From Oscillospiraceae bacterium (lineage in GTDB: Bacteria; Bacillota; Clostridia; Oscillospirales; Acutalibacteraceae): DNA of 58,828 nucleotides. Location of the stretch: assembly GCA_015066065.1 (NCBI GenBank), contig SVPB01000002.1:1-58828 (forward strand). Reading direction: 5' to 3'. Position numbers and translations under genes: made by a program. Below the pieces are notes generated by a model. It had not been told where the DNA came from. It saw nothing but the letters and a program-made list of their open reading frames with translations, and did not search any database. Positions 9,376 through 18,727 of the stretch are shown here, piece after piece (the stretch's first letter is position 1; every line of letters begins with the position of its first letter).

Positions 9376-9534
9376 GCGTCTATGCCGTTTTTTGCTGGTT
9401 CATTCCGCTTTTTTTGATAGAAAATGGGGGTCAAAATGGGGGTCAAATCGAATAGGGGCGTTAGCGATGCCGCACCGGCCTGCTGCCTCATTCGTCCTTC
9501 TCGATGCTCAGCCCTTTCCCCTTGAGGAGTAGGA

Positions 9535-9753
9535 TTACTTTCTGTCGTGGTATTCTTCAAATAGGTCATTGGGGGTGCATTCTAAAATGTCGCACAAGGA
9601 GTTTAGGTTTTCAAACTTGATGCCCTTGGTCTGGTTGTTGATCATCTTATTGAAGTTCTGATAGCTTAGTCCCATCTGTACGTAAAGCCAATATTTGGTT
9701 TTCCCTTTCTCCTGCAGGATCTCTAAAATACGCAACTTCATACGACCACTCAC
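9535..9753 (-). CDS. XRE/Cro-family HTH regulator, 72 aa
   Basis: MKLRILEILQEKGKTKYWLYVQMGLSYQNFNKMINNQTKGIKFENLNSLCDILECTPNDLFEE: Cro/CI-like HTH. An internal ATG a few codons in could be the true start. Confidence 0.88.
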   Translation of the reverse strand: MSGRMKLRILEILQEKGKTKYWLYVQMGLSYQNFNKMINNQTKGIKFENLNSLCDILECTPNDLFEEYHDRK

Positions 9754-9761
9754 TCCAACAT

Positions 9762-9778
9762 CATATAATGTTTACATT
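9762..9778. promoter_or_regulatory. putative XRE operator copy 1
   Basis: atataatgtttacatta containing dyad TAATGT-tt-ACATTA; identical to 9817-9833. Confidence 0.65.
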
Positions 9779-9794
9779 ATATTGTATGTTGTTT

Positions 9795-9833
9795 GTTGAC
9801 AAATAGACATTTAGATTATATAATGTTTACATT
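9795..9833 (+). promoter_or_regulatory. consensus promoter overlapping putative XRE operator copy 2, upstream of lipoprotein
   Basis: TTGACA 9795-9800, 17-nt spacer, TATAAT 9818-9823; operator atataatgtttacatta at 9817-9833. Confidence 0.75.
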
Positions 9834-9871
9834 AGATAGGTTCTGGTTTTAGAAAGGAGAAAGAAAATACA

Positions 9872-11194
9872 ATGAATCGGCACAAATTATTAACCCTGTT
9901 TCTCAGCATAGTTCTGCTTACAACTGCATTGACTGCTTGTAGCGGCGGTAGTTCCACCACTTCCTCTGTCTTTTCCGCGGAGGGTGACACGGCGTCCACG
10001 CCACCCGGCACGGCGCAGAAACTCACCTTTAATCTAACAGCCACCGTCATCGACAGCACCGACTTTACTCACGGCTTCGCCTGGTTGCAATGTAAGGATG
10101 AAAACGGCAACGGCTATGTTGCTTTAGTAAATGCGGATCAGCAAACGCTGTATAGCGCCCACTACAACAAGGAAATATTAAAGGGCTGTTTTGGTAAAAC
10201 GTTAGGTTATTACATGGACACGGATAGCAATGGTAATGATTTCTATGTCCTGGTCAACACTAAGGGAGAAAAAATCGCCTCTTCCCTTGACGGTACGTTC
10301 GATAAGGTTTTAGCGTGTGGCGAGCAGAACGTCTTCGTCTACAAAAATTCTTCTGATTATGCCGGAAAGAAGCATTTGTATGGCTTTATCGACGAAAGTG
10401 GAGAGTGGGCTTTTTCGCCTTTCGAGCTGAAAAGCCCGTTTAACGGATATACCAAAGAAGCCGCCTATATCAACTGTGGCATGTACCGATTAGGAAATAC
10501 TCAATACTCTGCCGTCATCAACTCAGCTACCGGAAGCATAGCGTATCTTGAGGATTTTTGGCATTTTATTTTGCCTGTATTTAACGACAACAAAGCAGTA
10601 TTTACACCCAAAACCTTACGCGAAATGACCATCAACGGTTCGCGTGCTTCCGGTGTCATCATTTTAAGCACAGACGGTTCTTTTGTGTGTGATGCGCAGC
10701 GTGATCGCGGAAGCGTAGTAAATAATTTTGTCATACGGGATGACGATGATAACAAAACTACGCATATCACTAACCACGTTACCGGAACAACTTTCTCAAG
10801 AAGTGACCTCTATTCATGTGCAAATGTTTCCTTAACTTACTTTGAGAACGGAAAGTCCATGTTGCAATTCTACGGTGCAGACCACATCTGGTACTTTTCC
10901 ATCATCGATGAAAAAGGCAACACGCTCGTCGAGCCCACCCCCAAAATTGAAGCAGAATTTTCCGAGGGTATCGTGGTCTATTCCTATGAAGACAGCCAAA
11001 CTCACGAAACACTCGTAAAAGCCATTGACAGTACGGGAAAGGTTCTGTTTGAAGACAAACCGTATATCACTTCTCCGTTTGCGTTTCATCACGGTATCGG
11101 AAGAGTAGACAAAGACACCTACGTACAAACAGCCGGCAATCGAATACTGGTAGACACAGCCGGCAATCGAATACTGGAAACAATTCGTATATAA
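9872..11194 (+). CDS. lipoprotein, WG-repeat-like, AT-richer than surroundings
   Basis: 440 aa; lipobox LTAC; GFIDESGEWAFSPFEL resembles WG repeats; RBS aaaggagaaag. Confidence 0.75.
   Translation: MNRHKLLTLFLSIVLLTTALTACSGGSSTTSSVFSAEGDTASTPPGTAQKLTFNLTATVIDSTDFTHGFAWLQCKDENGNGYVALVNADQQTLYSAHYNKEILKGCFGKTLGYYMDTDSNGNDFYVLVNTKGEKIASSLDGTFDKVLACGEQNVFVYKNSSDYAGKKHLYGFIDESGEWAFSPFELKSPFNGYTKEAAYINCGMYRLGNTQYSAVINSATGSIAYLEDFWHFILPVFNDNKAVFTPKTLREMTINGSRASGVIILSTDGSFVCDAQRDRGSVVNNFVIRDDDDNKTTHITNHVTGTTFSRSDLYSCANVSLTYFENGKSMLQFYGADHIWYFSIIDEKGNTLVEPTPKIEAEFSEGIVVYSYEDSQTHETLVKAIDSTGKVLFEDKPYITSPFAFHHGIGRVDKDTYVQTAGNRILVDTAGNRILETIRI
11129..11177 (+). repeat. in-frame tandem repeat, 27-nt period, in lipoprotein 3' end
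   Basis: acagccggcaatcgaatactgg at 11129-11150 and 11156-11177, encoding TAGNRILVD/TAGNRILET. Confidence 0.9.
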
Positions 11195-11204
11195 CTCTCT
11201 CTTC

Positions 11205-11248
11205 AAAAGAGCCAGGCGGCGGTCTGACGACCGCCGCCTGGCTCTTTA
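11205..11248. terminator. strong bidirectional terminator
   Basis: aaagagccaggcggcggt-ctgacg-accgccgcctggctcttt. Confidence 0.9.
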
Positions 11249-11251
11249 ACA

Positions 11252-14080
11252 TTATTTCAGCTTCACCCGCCGGAAACGGGGGATCAGCCACAGCGCCACC
11301 GCCGCCAGCACGCTTAACAGCGAAAAAATCAGTCCCACCGTCTGTCCGGGGGCACGGTAGGTGGCCTCCACCGTATGCTGGCCGGCCGGGATGACCGCAC
11401 CCAGCAGGGCGCCGTCGGTGCCCTCCTCGTTGGGGACGATGGGGAAGGTCTCCACCGGGCTGCCGTCCACCGTCACCGTCCAGCCCTTGTCGTAGGGAAT
11501 GGAGAAGAACACCGTGCCCTCCGCCGGGGCGGTGAGGGTGCCGGTCAGGGAGGTGTCGGTGCTGTCGGTCAGCTGTAAGCCACCGGCCTGCAACCGTTCC
11601 ACCTGCGCTTGTAACCCCTCGGGAAGCAGACGCATGACATACACGTTGCCGGTGAAAGCGCCTTCGCCGGTGATGTAGGCATCCACCCGACTGCCGGCTT
11701 CCAAGACGCCCATATCGATGATATACGGCTCATGGGTGGTCACCGACCAGCCGTTCTGATAGTCCTCCGTACCGCCGTAGGCGTTGACCGAAATGCTCTC
11801 TGCCGCCCGGCAATCCACGTAAGCAAAATACTGGCCCTCCTCGGCTATGGTGGCCGAATAGATGACCGATGCATCGGTGGCGCTCTTAGCAAAGAAGCTG
11901 CCGCTGATCGTGGAGGAGGCCGAATCGCTCTCCAGGGTCACCGCCTCGTACAACGGCTCCTCCACCCCGGTCAGGGCGTTATACAGCGCCTCCTGCGCCT
12001 TAAAGGGAGCGTAGTCGGGAGACGTGTAGTTCCGGATAGCGGTATTGGCGTAAAAGCCCACCGGCAGAGCCAGCTCGTTGCGGTAGATGTACCGTTCCAC
12101 CCGGTTCACCTGCACCCGATCCACCAAGGTCAGCTGAGGATGGTTGGTCTGTAAGGTATCCAACACCACGTAACGGATGCCGAACAGGGAGTCAGCGGAA
12201 GCCACAAAGCTCTTAAACAGATAGCTGTTGACCCCGTTGACCGCATAGCCCAGATCCCCCATGAGCAGGGTGGTCTCGTAGGGATTGCTGGAGGCAAAGG
12301 TGGTCAGACCGGAATAATGGTGCAGGGCGGTATCCATACAGGTGCTGCGAGGCAGGTAGTCCATGCGGACAAACCGTTCCCCTTCCTCGGCCGCCAATGC
12401 CTGTGCCCGGGCGATGGCCGCCGCGGTAGCTTCGGTGTCGGGGTTATCCACGTAATGCTCGTGGGCGGTGTAATACTCGTTGGCATCGATGGTGCTCAGG
12501 GTCTGGGCAGAGCCAACCGTCAGCTCTACCGCCACCAACAGCAGAATGAGCATCCGCCCGGCCTGCACCGGGAACTTGCGCCGCACGGTAAGCAACAGTG
12601 CACCGGCATACAGCGCCAGCAGTAACAGGTTGGTATACAGCCGGACATCCTCCGGGGCGGCGTCTCCTCCCACCTTCTCCCACAGGATGAGGTAAGCCAC
12701 ACAGCCACCCAGCGAGGCCAGCACTTGATTGGGCGACAGAGAGGATAAATGCCGCAGTACCTGCCCGGCCAGCAACAGCAACACGAAGCAAACCAGGAAA
12801 GAAAAGCGGTAGGGCAGGTCATTGGGGGTATGCAAGCCATGCCATAGCAGATCCCATTGGTTGACGGTACAGCTCAGCAGCAGAACACCGGCCAACCCAC
12901 CGTAGCACAAACGGCGGCGCAACGGGATGGGGCGCATGGTCAGGTACAAGGGGAGCAGCAACACCACCAGCACGCCGCAGTAGAGGTTGGGCAGGTTGCC
13001 GGAACGAATGGTGGGGGTGGCACCGTAAAAGAGGGTGCCGCCCAGATCAAACAGATCGAAGTTGGCGGCAAACTCCTGCAGGCCGCCGCCGGCGGCGGAG
13101 GTGCGTCCCAACGCCAGAGCCGTGGGAATGAGTATCGACGCCGCCAGACCGCCGCCCAGCAAAGAGCCGAGCGCAAACCGGCCGCCGCCACGAAGCACAT
13201 CCATGGCACGGCGATGCTCCTTGACAGCCCATACCACGAAGTACAGCACCAAAAAAACACACAGCATAAATGCCAGATAGTAGTTGCAGAACAAGGCCAA
13301 CCCCAAGGTGAGGGCGTAAGGCAGGATCCCACCGCCACGGAGCATCCGTTCGGCGCACAGCACCACCACCGGGGTCAGCACCACCACATCCAGCCACATC
13401 ACGTTCCAGGAGTAGGCCAGCATGTAGGTCATCAGGGCATACAGCAGGGACAGGGCAATGATGGTGGCATTGCGCCGCCGGATGAGATACTGGGCGCAAG
13501 CGGCAAAGGCGGCCGCCGCCAGCACCGTCTTAAGCAGGATGATGACAAAGATGCCCTCCGCCAGATAGGCCGGTGGGAACAGCAACAGCAACAGGTTCAG
13601 CGGACTGGCCAGATAGTAGGCAAAGGCCGGGATAAAGTTGGCGCCCAAGCCCAAATGGAAGGAATAGGTGAAGCTATCCCCCTCTAAGAGCATCTGCCGC
13701 AGTTCACTAAGCAGAGGCGCATACTGGTGGTGCATATCCACCACCATCACCGTCTTACTCCCCAGCGGCCACACCCCCAGATAGGCGTAAGCCACCAGCG
13801 CTATGGCGAGGGTCAGCCCGGCGGCTACCAGCGGACAGTACCACACCTTGTGGGAACGGACAGCACCGTCATCCCGCAGAGAAGCCACCCAACGGGTAAA
13901 CAGGGCGGCCAACAGCAGGGTGCCCAACACCAGATACACCCCTTGATTGAAGGTCAAGCCGGTGTCGGTCTCCGGGAACAACAGACAAAAGCCGCCAAAG
14001 CACGCCCCCAGAAATGCCAGCGCCAGCAGGCAGATCCGGGTCAGGCGCGCGGTCAGATCATCCTCAGGCCTTAGGGTCAT
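11252..14080 (-). CDS. YfhO family multi-spanning membrane protein
   Basis: Large polytopic protein with GSKTVMVVDMHHQYAPLLSELRQML, SWNVMWLDVVVLTPVV, NLYCGVLVVLLLPLYL; C-terminal SIPYDKGWTVTVDGSPV.. typical of YfhO. Confidence 0.88.
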   Translation of the reverse strand: MTLRPEDDLTARLTRICLLALAFLGACFGGFCLLFPETDTGLTFNQGVYLVLGTLLLAALFTRWVASLRDDGAVRSHKVWYCPLVAAGLTLAIALVAYAYLGVWPLGSKTVMVVDMHHQYAPLLSELRQMLLEGDSFTYSFHLGLGANFIPAFAYYLASPLNLLLLLFPPAYLAEGIFVIILLKTVLAAAAFAACAQYLIRRRNATIIALSLLYALMTYMLAYSWNVMWLDVVVLTPVVVLCAERMLRGGGILPYALTLGLALFCNYYLAFMLCVFLVLYFVVWAVKEHRRAMDVLRGGGRFALGSLLGGGLAASILIPTALALGRTSAAGGGLQEFAANFDLFDLGGTLFYGATPTIRSGNLPNLYCGVLVVLLLPLYLTMRPIPLRRRLCYGGLAGVLLLSCTVNQWDLLWHGLHTPNDLPYRFSFLVCFVLLLLAGQVLRHLSSLSPNQVLASLGGCVAYLILWEKVGGDAAPEDVRLYTNLLLLALYAGALLLTVRRKFPVQAGRMLILLLVAVELTVGSAQTLSTIDANEYYTAHEHYVDNPDTEATAAAIARAQALAAEEGERFVRMDYLPRSTCMDTALHHYSGLTTFASSNPYETTLLMGDLGYAVNGVNSYLFKSFVASADSLFGIRYVVLDTLQTNHPQLTLVDRVQVNRVERYIYRNELALPVGFYANTAIRNYTSPDYAPFKAQEALYNALTGVEEPLYEAVTLESDSASSTISGSFFAKSATDASVIYSATIAEEGQYFAYVDCRAAESISVNAYGGTEDYQNGWSVTTHEPYIIDMGVLEAGSRVDAYITGEGAFTGNVYVMRLLPEGLQAQVERLQAGGLQLTDSTDTSLTGTLTAPAEGTVFFSIPYDKGWTVTVDGSPVETFPIVPNEEGTDGALLGAVIPAGQHTVEATYRAPGQTVGLIFSLLSVLAAVALWLIPRFRRVKLK

Positions 14081-16430
14081 GATGGGTTCTCCTTTCCTTC
14101 CATTCTGAAGCAAACAACGGGCGATTCAACCACGGGCGCAGTATCCGACGGTGCAGCCAATACAGATCCATACGGGTATGTGCCCGTACCAGCGGTTCCA
14201 GCACGGTGTGGGTGTCGGCCAAGGCCTCCACCTGCTCCCCGGTCATCGGGCGATTACCGTACAACAGCGCCATCATCGGTTCCAGCGAGGATGCCAGCGT
14301 ATCCGGCAGCTCTCCGGTGGCGGAGGCATCCTCCAGCCATTCCAGCACCGTTTCACCCCGGCGCAGAGGACGGTGGATGTACCGTATCTGCCGCAGGATA
14401 TCCCGGTAGTAGAGATGCGCCTTAGCGGTGGGACTGCGCAAGAGCTTGCTGACCACCGGGAGGGCGTACAGCTTGTGGATAAGCAGGGTACGTGCCACCC
14501 ACAGTCCCAGCGCCACCAGCAGAAGAACCAGCAGCAGGGTAGACAGCCACCGGGAGGGCCCCTCCACGGTCGGATGGCTCTTGTGGTCGTCGGGGTCCTG
14601 CACGTTCTCGTCAGGGACCTCCTTCTCCACCGGCTGGATCTGGCTGTTGGGCAGGGCGTTGGTGGCCTCCCGGGGCGCCGGGTCAAAGCTGACCCATCCC
14701 AAGGTGCGAATATAACATTCTACCCAGGCATAGGGCTGGGAGGCATCAATCACATAAGCGCCGGTGGTATCCGGTGCGGTGCGGTATCCGGCCACCAGCC
14801 GGGAAGGGATCCCGGCCGCCCGGGCCATGGTCGCCATGGTGGTGGCATAGTACACGCTGTAACCCCGTTGGCTTTCCAGCAGCTTGTCTACGATGTTTTC
14901 CCCACTGCGCAGAGGGCCGGGATGGTCGGTGTACTGAAACTCCTCGGTAATGGAGAAATATTTGCACAGAGCAATGGCCGCTTCCAGCTGACTGGGCTTG
15001 TGCTCGGTGAGATACTTGGCCAGGGCGGCGGCCTCCTCGGAATAATCCTCGGGCAAGGTCAGGTACGGTGCCAGCTCCTCGCCATCGTCATAGTAGTCAT
15101 CCTCGCCAATGGTGGCGGCAATGACGAACCGATCGAGGTCTTTGCCCTCCAGGGCAAAAAAGGTGGGATATTGCAGGTTGGTGAGGGTGTAGCTGTACCC
15201 GGCGTCATAGCCAAAGAAGGACAAAAGCTCCCCTCGCCCGTTAAACAGCAACGGATTGTTGGTCTCGGTATTTTCGGTAAACCCGGTCACCTGCGAGGCC
15301 GACGGCAGGATCACCGTATCCGCCGCCAGGGTCACGGTCATTTTCTGCTGTTCCACCAAGGCGCTGAGGGCGCCACTCATCTCCCCTTCCATGGCGGTGT
15401 TGCCCATCAGCTCCTGCTGGGTGCCGGAAAAGGGGCCGTCATACCGGTAGGCAGGGGTGAACTCCGCCGACCAGTTTTCCCCGTCAAAGGTATCGTAGCT
15501 GGTCATGCGCACCAGCGTGGACTCCTTGAGGTCGGTGGTGGCCAGGGTCTGGGGCTCCTTCTGCTCCAGATTGCCGCCCAACCGATCGGGATAGGGCTGC
15601 AGGCCCAGATCCTCCAAGGTAAGTACATCGGTCTTTTTCTGTTGATTGGTGAACCAATGGGTGAACGACTGAAAATCGGCGGCCAGCTCGGAGCACCACC
15701 GCACCCGGAGGGCGTCGGTATCCACCGGAATGAGCATGAGCAGTACCACCGCGGCGGACAGACACAGGGCGCCGGAGGCGGTGGAAACGCCCCAGCGTGT
15801 GCCCATGGCACGGTATTTTTCCTCTCCCGAGAACAGCCGGCGGCCGCTGTAGCGGTCACGGGCGATCATGGGACAGCAACCGGCCAGAAAGGCCGCTGTA
15901 GCGGCGGCGTTGTTGGTGGAATCGCCAAAGGTCATGATAAGAATGAGCAGGGAGAAGCACAGCACCAGCGGCGGCCAAGCCCCTCGGGATACACGCACCA
16001 CAAAGAACATCAGCATGCTGATGCCGATGTTGAGCAGTACGTGCAGGACGGTCATACCGCTGCCGGTGGACCATACCTCATCGTAGGGCATCCCTTCAAA
16101 GAACCAGCCGCAAAAGGCAACCGCATCGGCCAGCGACTCCGCAATGGGGAGCTGGAACAGCAGCATGGCCAGCAGACCCAGCAGTAACGCCTGCACCGTC
16201 ACGATGACCATGAGGAACCAGCGGCGTGAAAACAGCGCCAGCAGGACCACCGTCAGGGCGGTCTGCCAGAGAATATCGATGGTCGGCAGAGGGTAGGGCA
16301 GCTGTACGTTCTGCAGCAGGGAGGTGCCTACCGCCAACAGCCAGCAGCTCATCAGCTCCCACAGAAACTCCACGGTGGATTCCCGGCGTTTACCGGTGTC
16401 GATGACCGCTTCCCGTTGTATCCATTTCAC
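14064..16430 (-). CDS. transglutaminase-like (TgpA-type) membrane protein
   Basis: N-terminal TM helices; transglutaminase core ..SQRGYSVYYATTMATMARAAGIPSRLVAGYR..SQPYAWVECYIRTLGWVSFDPAP; overlaps upstream DUF58 gene by 4 nt. Confidence 0.9.
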   Translation of the reverse strand: MKWIQREAVIDTGKRRESTVEFLWELMSCWLLAVGTSLLQNVQLPYPLPTIDILWQTALTVVLLALFSRRWFLMVIVTVQALLLGLLAMLLFQLPIAESLADAVAFCGWFFEGMPYDEVWSTGSGMTVLHVLLNIGISMLMFFVVRVSRGAWPPLVLCFSLLILIMTFGDSTNNAAATAAFLAGCCPMIARDRYSGRRLFSGEEKYRAMGTRWGVSTASGALCLSAAVVLLMLIPVDTDALRVRWCSELAADFQSFTHWFTNQQKKTDVLTLEDLGLQPYPDRLGGNLEQKEPQTLATTDLKESTLVRMTSYDTFDGENWSAEFTPAYRYDGPFSGTQQELMGNTAMEGEMSGALSALVEQQKMTVTLAADTVILPSASQVTGFTENTETNNPLLFNGRGELLSFFGYDAGYSYTLTNLQYPTFFALEGKDLDRFVIAATIGEDDYYDDGEELAPYLTLPEDYSEEAAALAKYLTEHKPSQLEAAIALCKYFSITEEFQYTDHPGPLRSGENIVDKLLESQRGYSVYYATTMATMARAAGIPSRLVAGYRTAPDTTGAYVIDASQPYAWVECYIRTLGWVSFDPAPREATNALPNSQIQPVEKEVPDENVQDPDDHKSHPTVEGPSRWLSTLLLVLLLVALGLWVARTLLIHKLYALPVVSKLLRSPTAKAHLYYRDILRQIRYIHRPLRRGETVLEWLEDASATGELPDTLASSLEPMMALLYGNRPMTGEQVEALADTHTVLEPLVRAHTRMDLYWLHRRILRPWLNRPLFASEWKERRTHHDPKA

Positions 16431-17653
16431 AGCGCACCACCCACTTTCTCACTGATCTGGGTGGGGTCGCTGACCAGCACCGGCCGCTGTGCCGGATCCT
16501 GCAGCGCCTCCTCCACCGGCTGGGGCAGACCCCCCAGCAGGGCGGTGACGAAGCACACGACCTTACATCCTCTGCGCCGCAAAAGGCGCAGATCCTCCAG
16601 CAAGGAGGCAGAGGGGTTGTCGGTCACCACGAACACCGCACCCACCCGGGACAGACGCACATCCCGGAGCTGCCAGGCGTCCAGCGGCTCATCGGTGCGA
16701 TGATACTGTACGTCGCACAACAGCTCCATCAAGGTGGGCATATCCCGGTCGCTATGGACATAACAGCCTACGTTACCGCCCAGATAGTCGCCGGCGGCAC
16801 GGGTGCGTACCGGAAGCACCTGCATCTCCCGGCCACCGGCCACCACGTGGGCGGTCAGAGACGCCACCAGCTCGGTGGCGGTATCGGCGTTGCGCTCGAT
16901 ATCCTCCCGGCGACAGCCCAGATCCATCACCAGCAAAGCACGGGGGTTCTCCTGCTCCTCAAACTGGCGGACATACAGCTGGCCGGTACGGGCGGACTGC
17001 TTCCAATGCACCCGTTTGAAGGGGTCGCCCTGCTGGTACTGCCGGGTATCCCCAAACAGGTCACCACTCTGGGCGTGGCGCAGCATGGCCACCGCAAAGC
17101 CCTGATTGGCAGAAAGCCGGTCGCCGGCGGCCGTCAAGGGATAGATACGGGGGTAGACGGTCATCTGCAGCGGCTGGGGCTGTACCCTCTTGTGCCGCAC
17201 GATGGGCAGGGAAAACAACCCAAAAATATCCTGCAGACGCAGGGATTGAGGGGCCACCCCCCACCGGCCCCGGTGACGACAGGTAAGCGGCAGAGGGAAG
17301 GTGCGCTTCCACCCCACCAGGGAAGGACGCAGGAAGAACGCCCGGGACTGGGGACGGGCATAGCCCGGCCGTACCCCGGGCGGCAGCATGATCAGGTGTC
17401 CTGCCACCGGCAGAAACACCCGTCCGCTAAGCACGAAGCTATACCGCACCTCGTCACCCCTGTCCACCTCACGGCGGTCAAGCTGCGCCTCTACCGTTAA
17501 GGTCAGGCTGGCCAGCCCCAGGCTGACGAAGGCAAATATCCAGAAGATCCCCAGGAAGGCCGCCGCCACCAATAGTTCGCGGATGCCCGTACCCAGAGCC
17601 AGCACCCCTAACAGCACAGACAGCAGGATGCAGGAAATTCCCCGTACAGTCAT
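16427..17653 (-). CDS. DUF58 domain-containing protein
   Basis: GDTRQYQQGDPFKRVHWKQSARTGQLYVRQFEEQENPRALLVMDL DUF58 core. Confidence 0.92.
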   Translation of the reverse strand: MTVRGISCILLSVLLGVLALGTGIRELLVAAAFLGIFWIFAFVSLGLASLTLTVEAQLDRREVDRGDEVRYSFVLSGRVFLPVAGHLIMLPPGVRPGYARPQSRAFFLRPSLVGWKRTFPLPLTCRHRGRWGVAPQSLRLQDIFGLFSLPIVRHKRVQPQPLQMTVYPRIYPLTAAGDRLSANQGFAVAMLRHAQSGDLFGDTRQYQQGDPFKRVHWKQSARTGQLYVRQFEEQENPRALLVMDLGCRREDIERNADTATELVASLTAHVVAGGREMQVLPVRTRAAGDYLGGNVGCYVHSDRDMPTLMELLCDVQYHRTDEPLDAWQLRDVRLSRVGAVFVVTDNPSASLLEDLRLLRRRGCKVVCFVTALLGGLPQPVEEALQDPAQRPVLVSDPTQISEKVGGAL

Positions 17654-17674
17654 AGGTCGTTCGTTTCCTTTACG

Positions 17675-18613
17675 TTACTTGATCTTCGGCACCTTCACGG
17701 TTTCCAGCACGGCAGCTACCACGTCAGCGGCGGTAGTGCCCTCTGCGCCGGAACGGTTCTTCATCACGATGCGGTGGGACAAAACGCACTCCGCCATCTG
17801 CTTGACGTCGTCCGGCAAAACATAGTCACGGCCCATAAGGATCGCCTTGGCACAGGCCGCCTGGGTCAACGCAATAGAGCCACGGGGACTGACCCCCATG
17901 AGCACCCCTTCCGTGGTACGGGTGCCTTCCACGATCTGCACGATGTAATCCAGCACCGCCTCGTCCACGTGGATGGAGGACAAGGAGGCCTGTATGCGCA
18001 GAATATCCTCCGCCGATGCCACCGGGGACAGCCGGGGAGCTTCGGTCACCGAGCGATGACCACGCACGATGGCCATCTCCTCCTCATGGGAGGGGTAGCC
18101 CATACGGATACGCATGAGAAAACGGTCCATCTGCGCCTCCGGCAGAGGGTAGGTGCCGGCCATCTCCACCGGATTCTGGGTGGCCAGCACCATAAAGGGC
18201 TTGGGCAGCTCATAGGTAGTACCGTCCACCGTCACCTGTCGCTCCTGCATGGCCTCCAACAGAGCCGACTGGGTCTTGGGGCTAGCACGGTTGATCTCAT
18301 CCGCCAGAATGATCTGGTTATGGATGCTGCCGGGGTGGAACACCTGCTCCCCCGTCTGCAGCTGATACATGTTAAAGCCGGTGATGTCGGAGGGCAGCAC
18401 GTCCGGGGTAAACTGGATGCGCTGGAACCCACAGCCCAGCGATGAGGCCAGAGCCGAAACCAAGGTGGTTTTGCCCAGACCGGGCAGATCCTCCACCAGC
18501 ACGTGGCCGGAGCAGATCAAGGCGATGAGCAGGCGGTCAATGACCTCCTCCTTACCTACCACCACCTGTTGCATATTCTTGCGGATGTTCTGTAAACAAT
18601 TAACAGCGTCCAT
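17675..18613 (-). CDS. MoxR family AAA+ ATPase
   Basis: GHVLVEDLPGLGKTTLVSALA Walker A; ILADEINRASPKTQSALLEAMQERQVTVDG; FMVLATQNPVEMAGTYPLPEAQMDRF. Confidence 0.96.
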   Translation of the reverse strand: MDAVNCLQNIRKNMQQVVVGKEEVIDRLLIALICSGHVLVEDLPGLGKTTLVSALASSLGCGFQRIQFTPDVLPSDITGFNMYQLQTGEQVFHPGSIHNQIILADEINRASPKTQSALLEAMQERQVTVDGTTYELPKPFMVLATQNPVEMAGTYPLPEAQMDRFLMRIRMGYPSHEEEMAIVRGHRSVTEAPRLSPVASAEDILRIQASLSSIHVDEAVLDYIVQIVEGTRTTEGVLMGVSPRGSIALTQAACAKAILMGRDYVLPDDVKQMAECVLSHRIVMKNRSGAEGTTAADVVAAVLETVKVPKIK

Positions 18614-18689
18614 GATCGTTAACCTCCATTGCAGGCATATATAGATTGATTGTACCATAAACAGAGGTGGGACGCAAGTGATTTGACGC

Positions 18690-18720
18690 AAAAAACCCGG
18701 CAGTCCTGCTCTGCCGGGTT
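18690..18720 (-). terminator. terminator after glgP
   Basis: cccggcag-tcctgct-ctgccggg with plus-strand A-tract (U-tract on minus). Confidence 0.8.
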
Positions 18721-18727
18721 GGGAGGC

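Noticed and set aside
9357-9569. 70-aa minus-strand ORF as a real gene
   Set aside because: Overlaps the XRE gene end and runs through the tRNA terminator; kept only as a possible integrase-tail remnant.
14151-16187. 678-aa plus-strand ORF
   Set aside because: Antisense shadow of the transglutaminase gene, low-complexity Gly/Gln/His composition.
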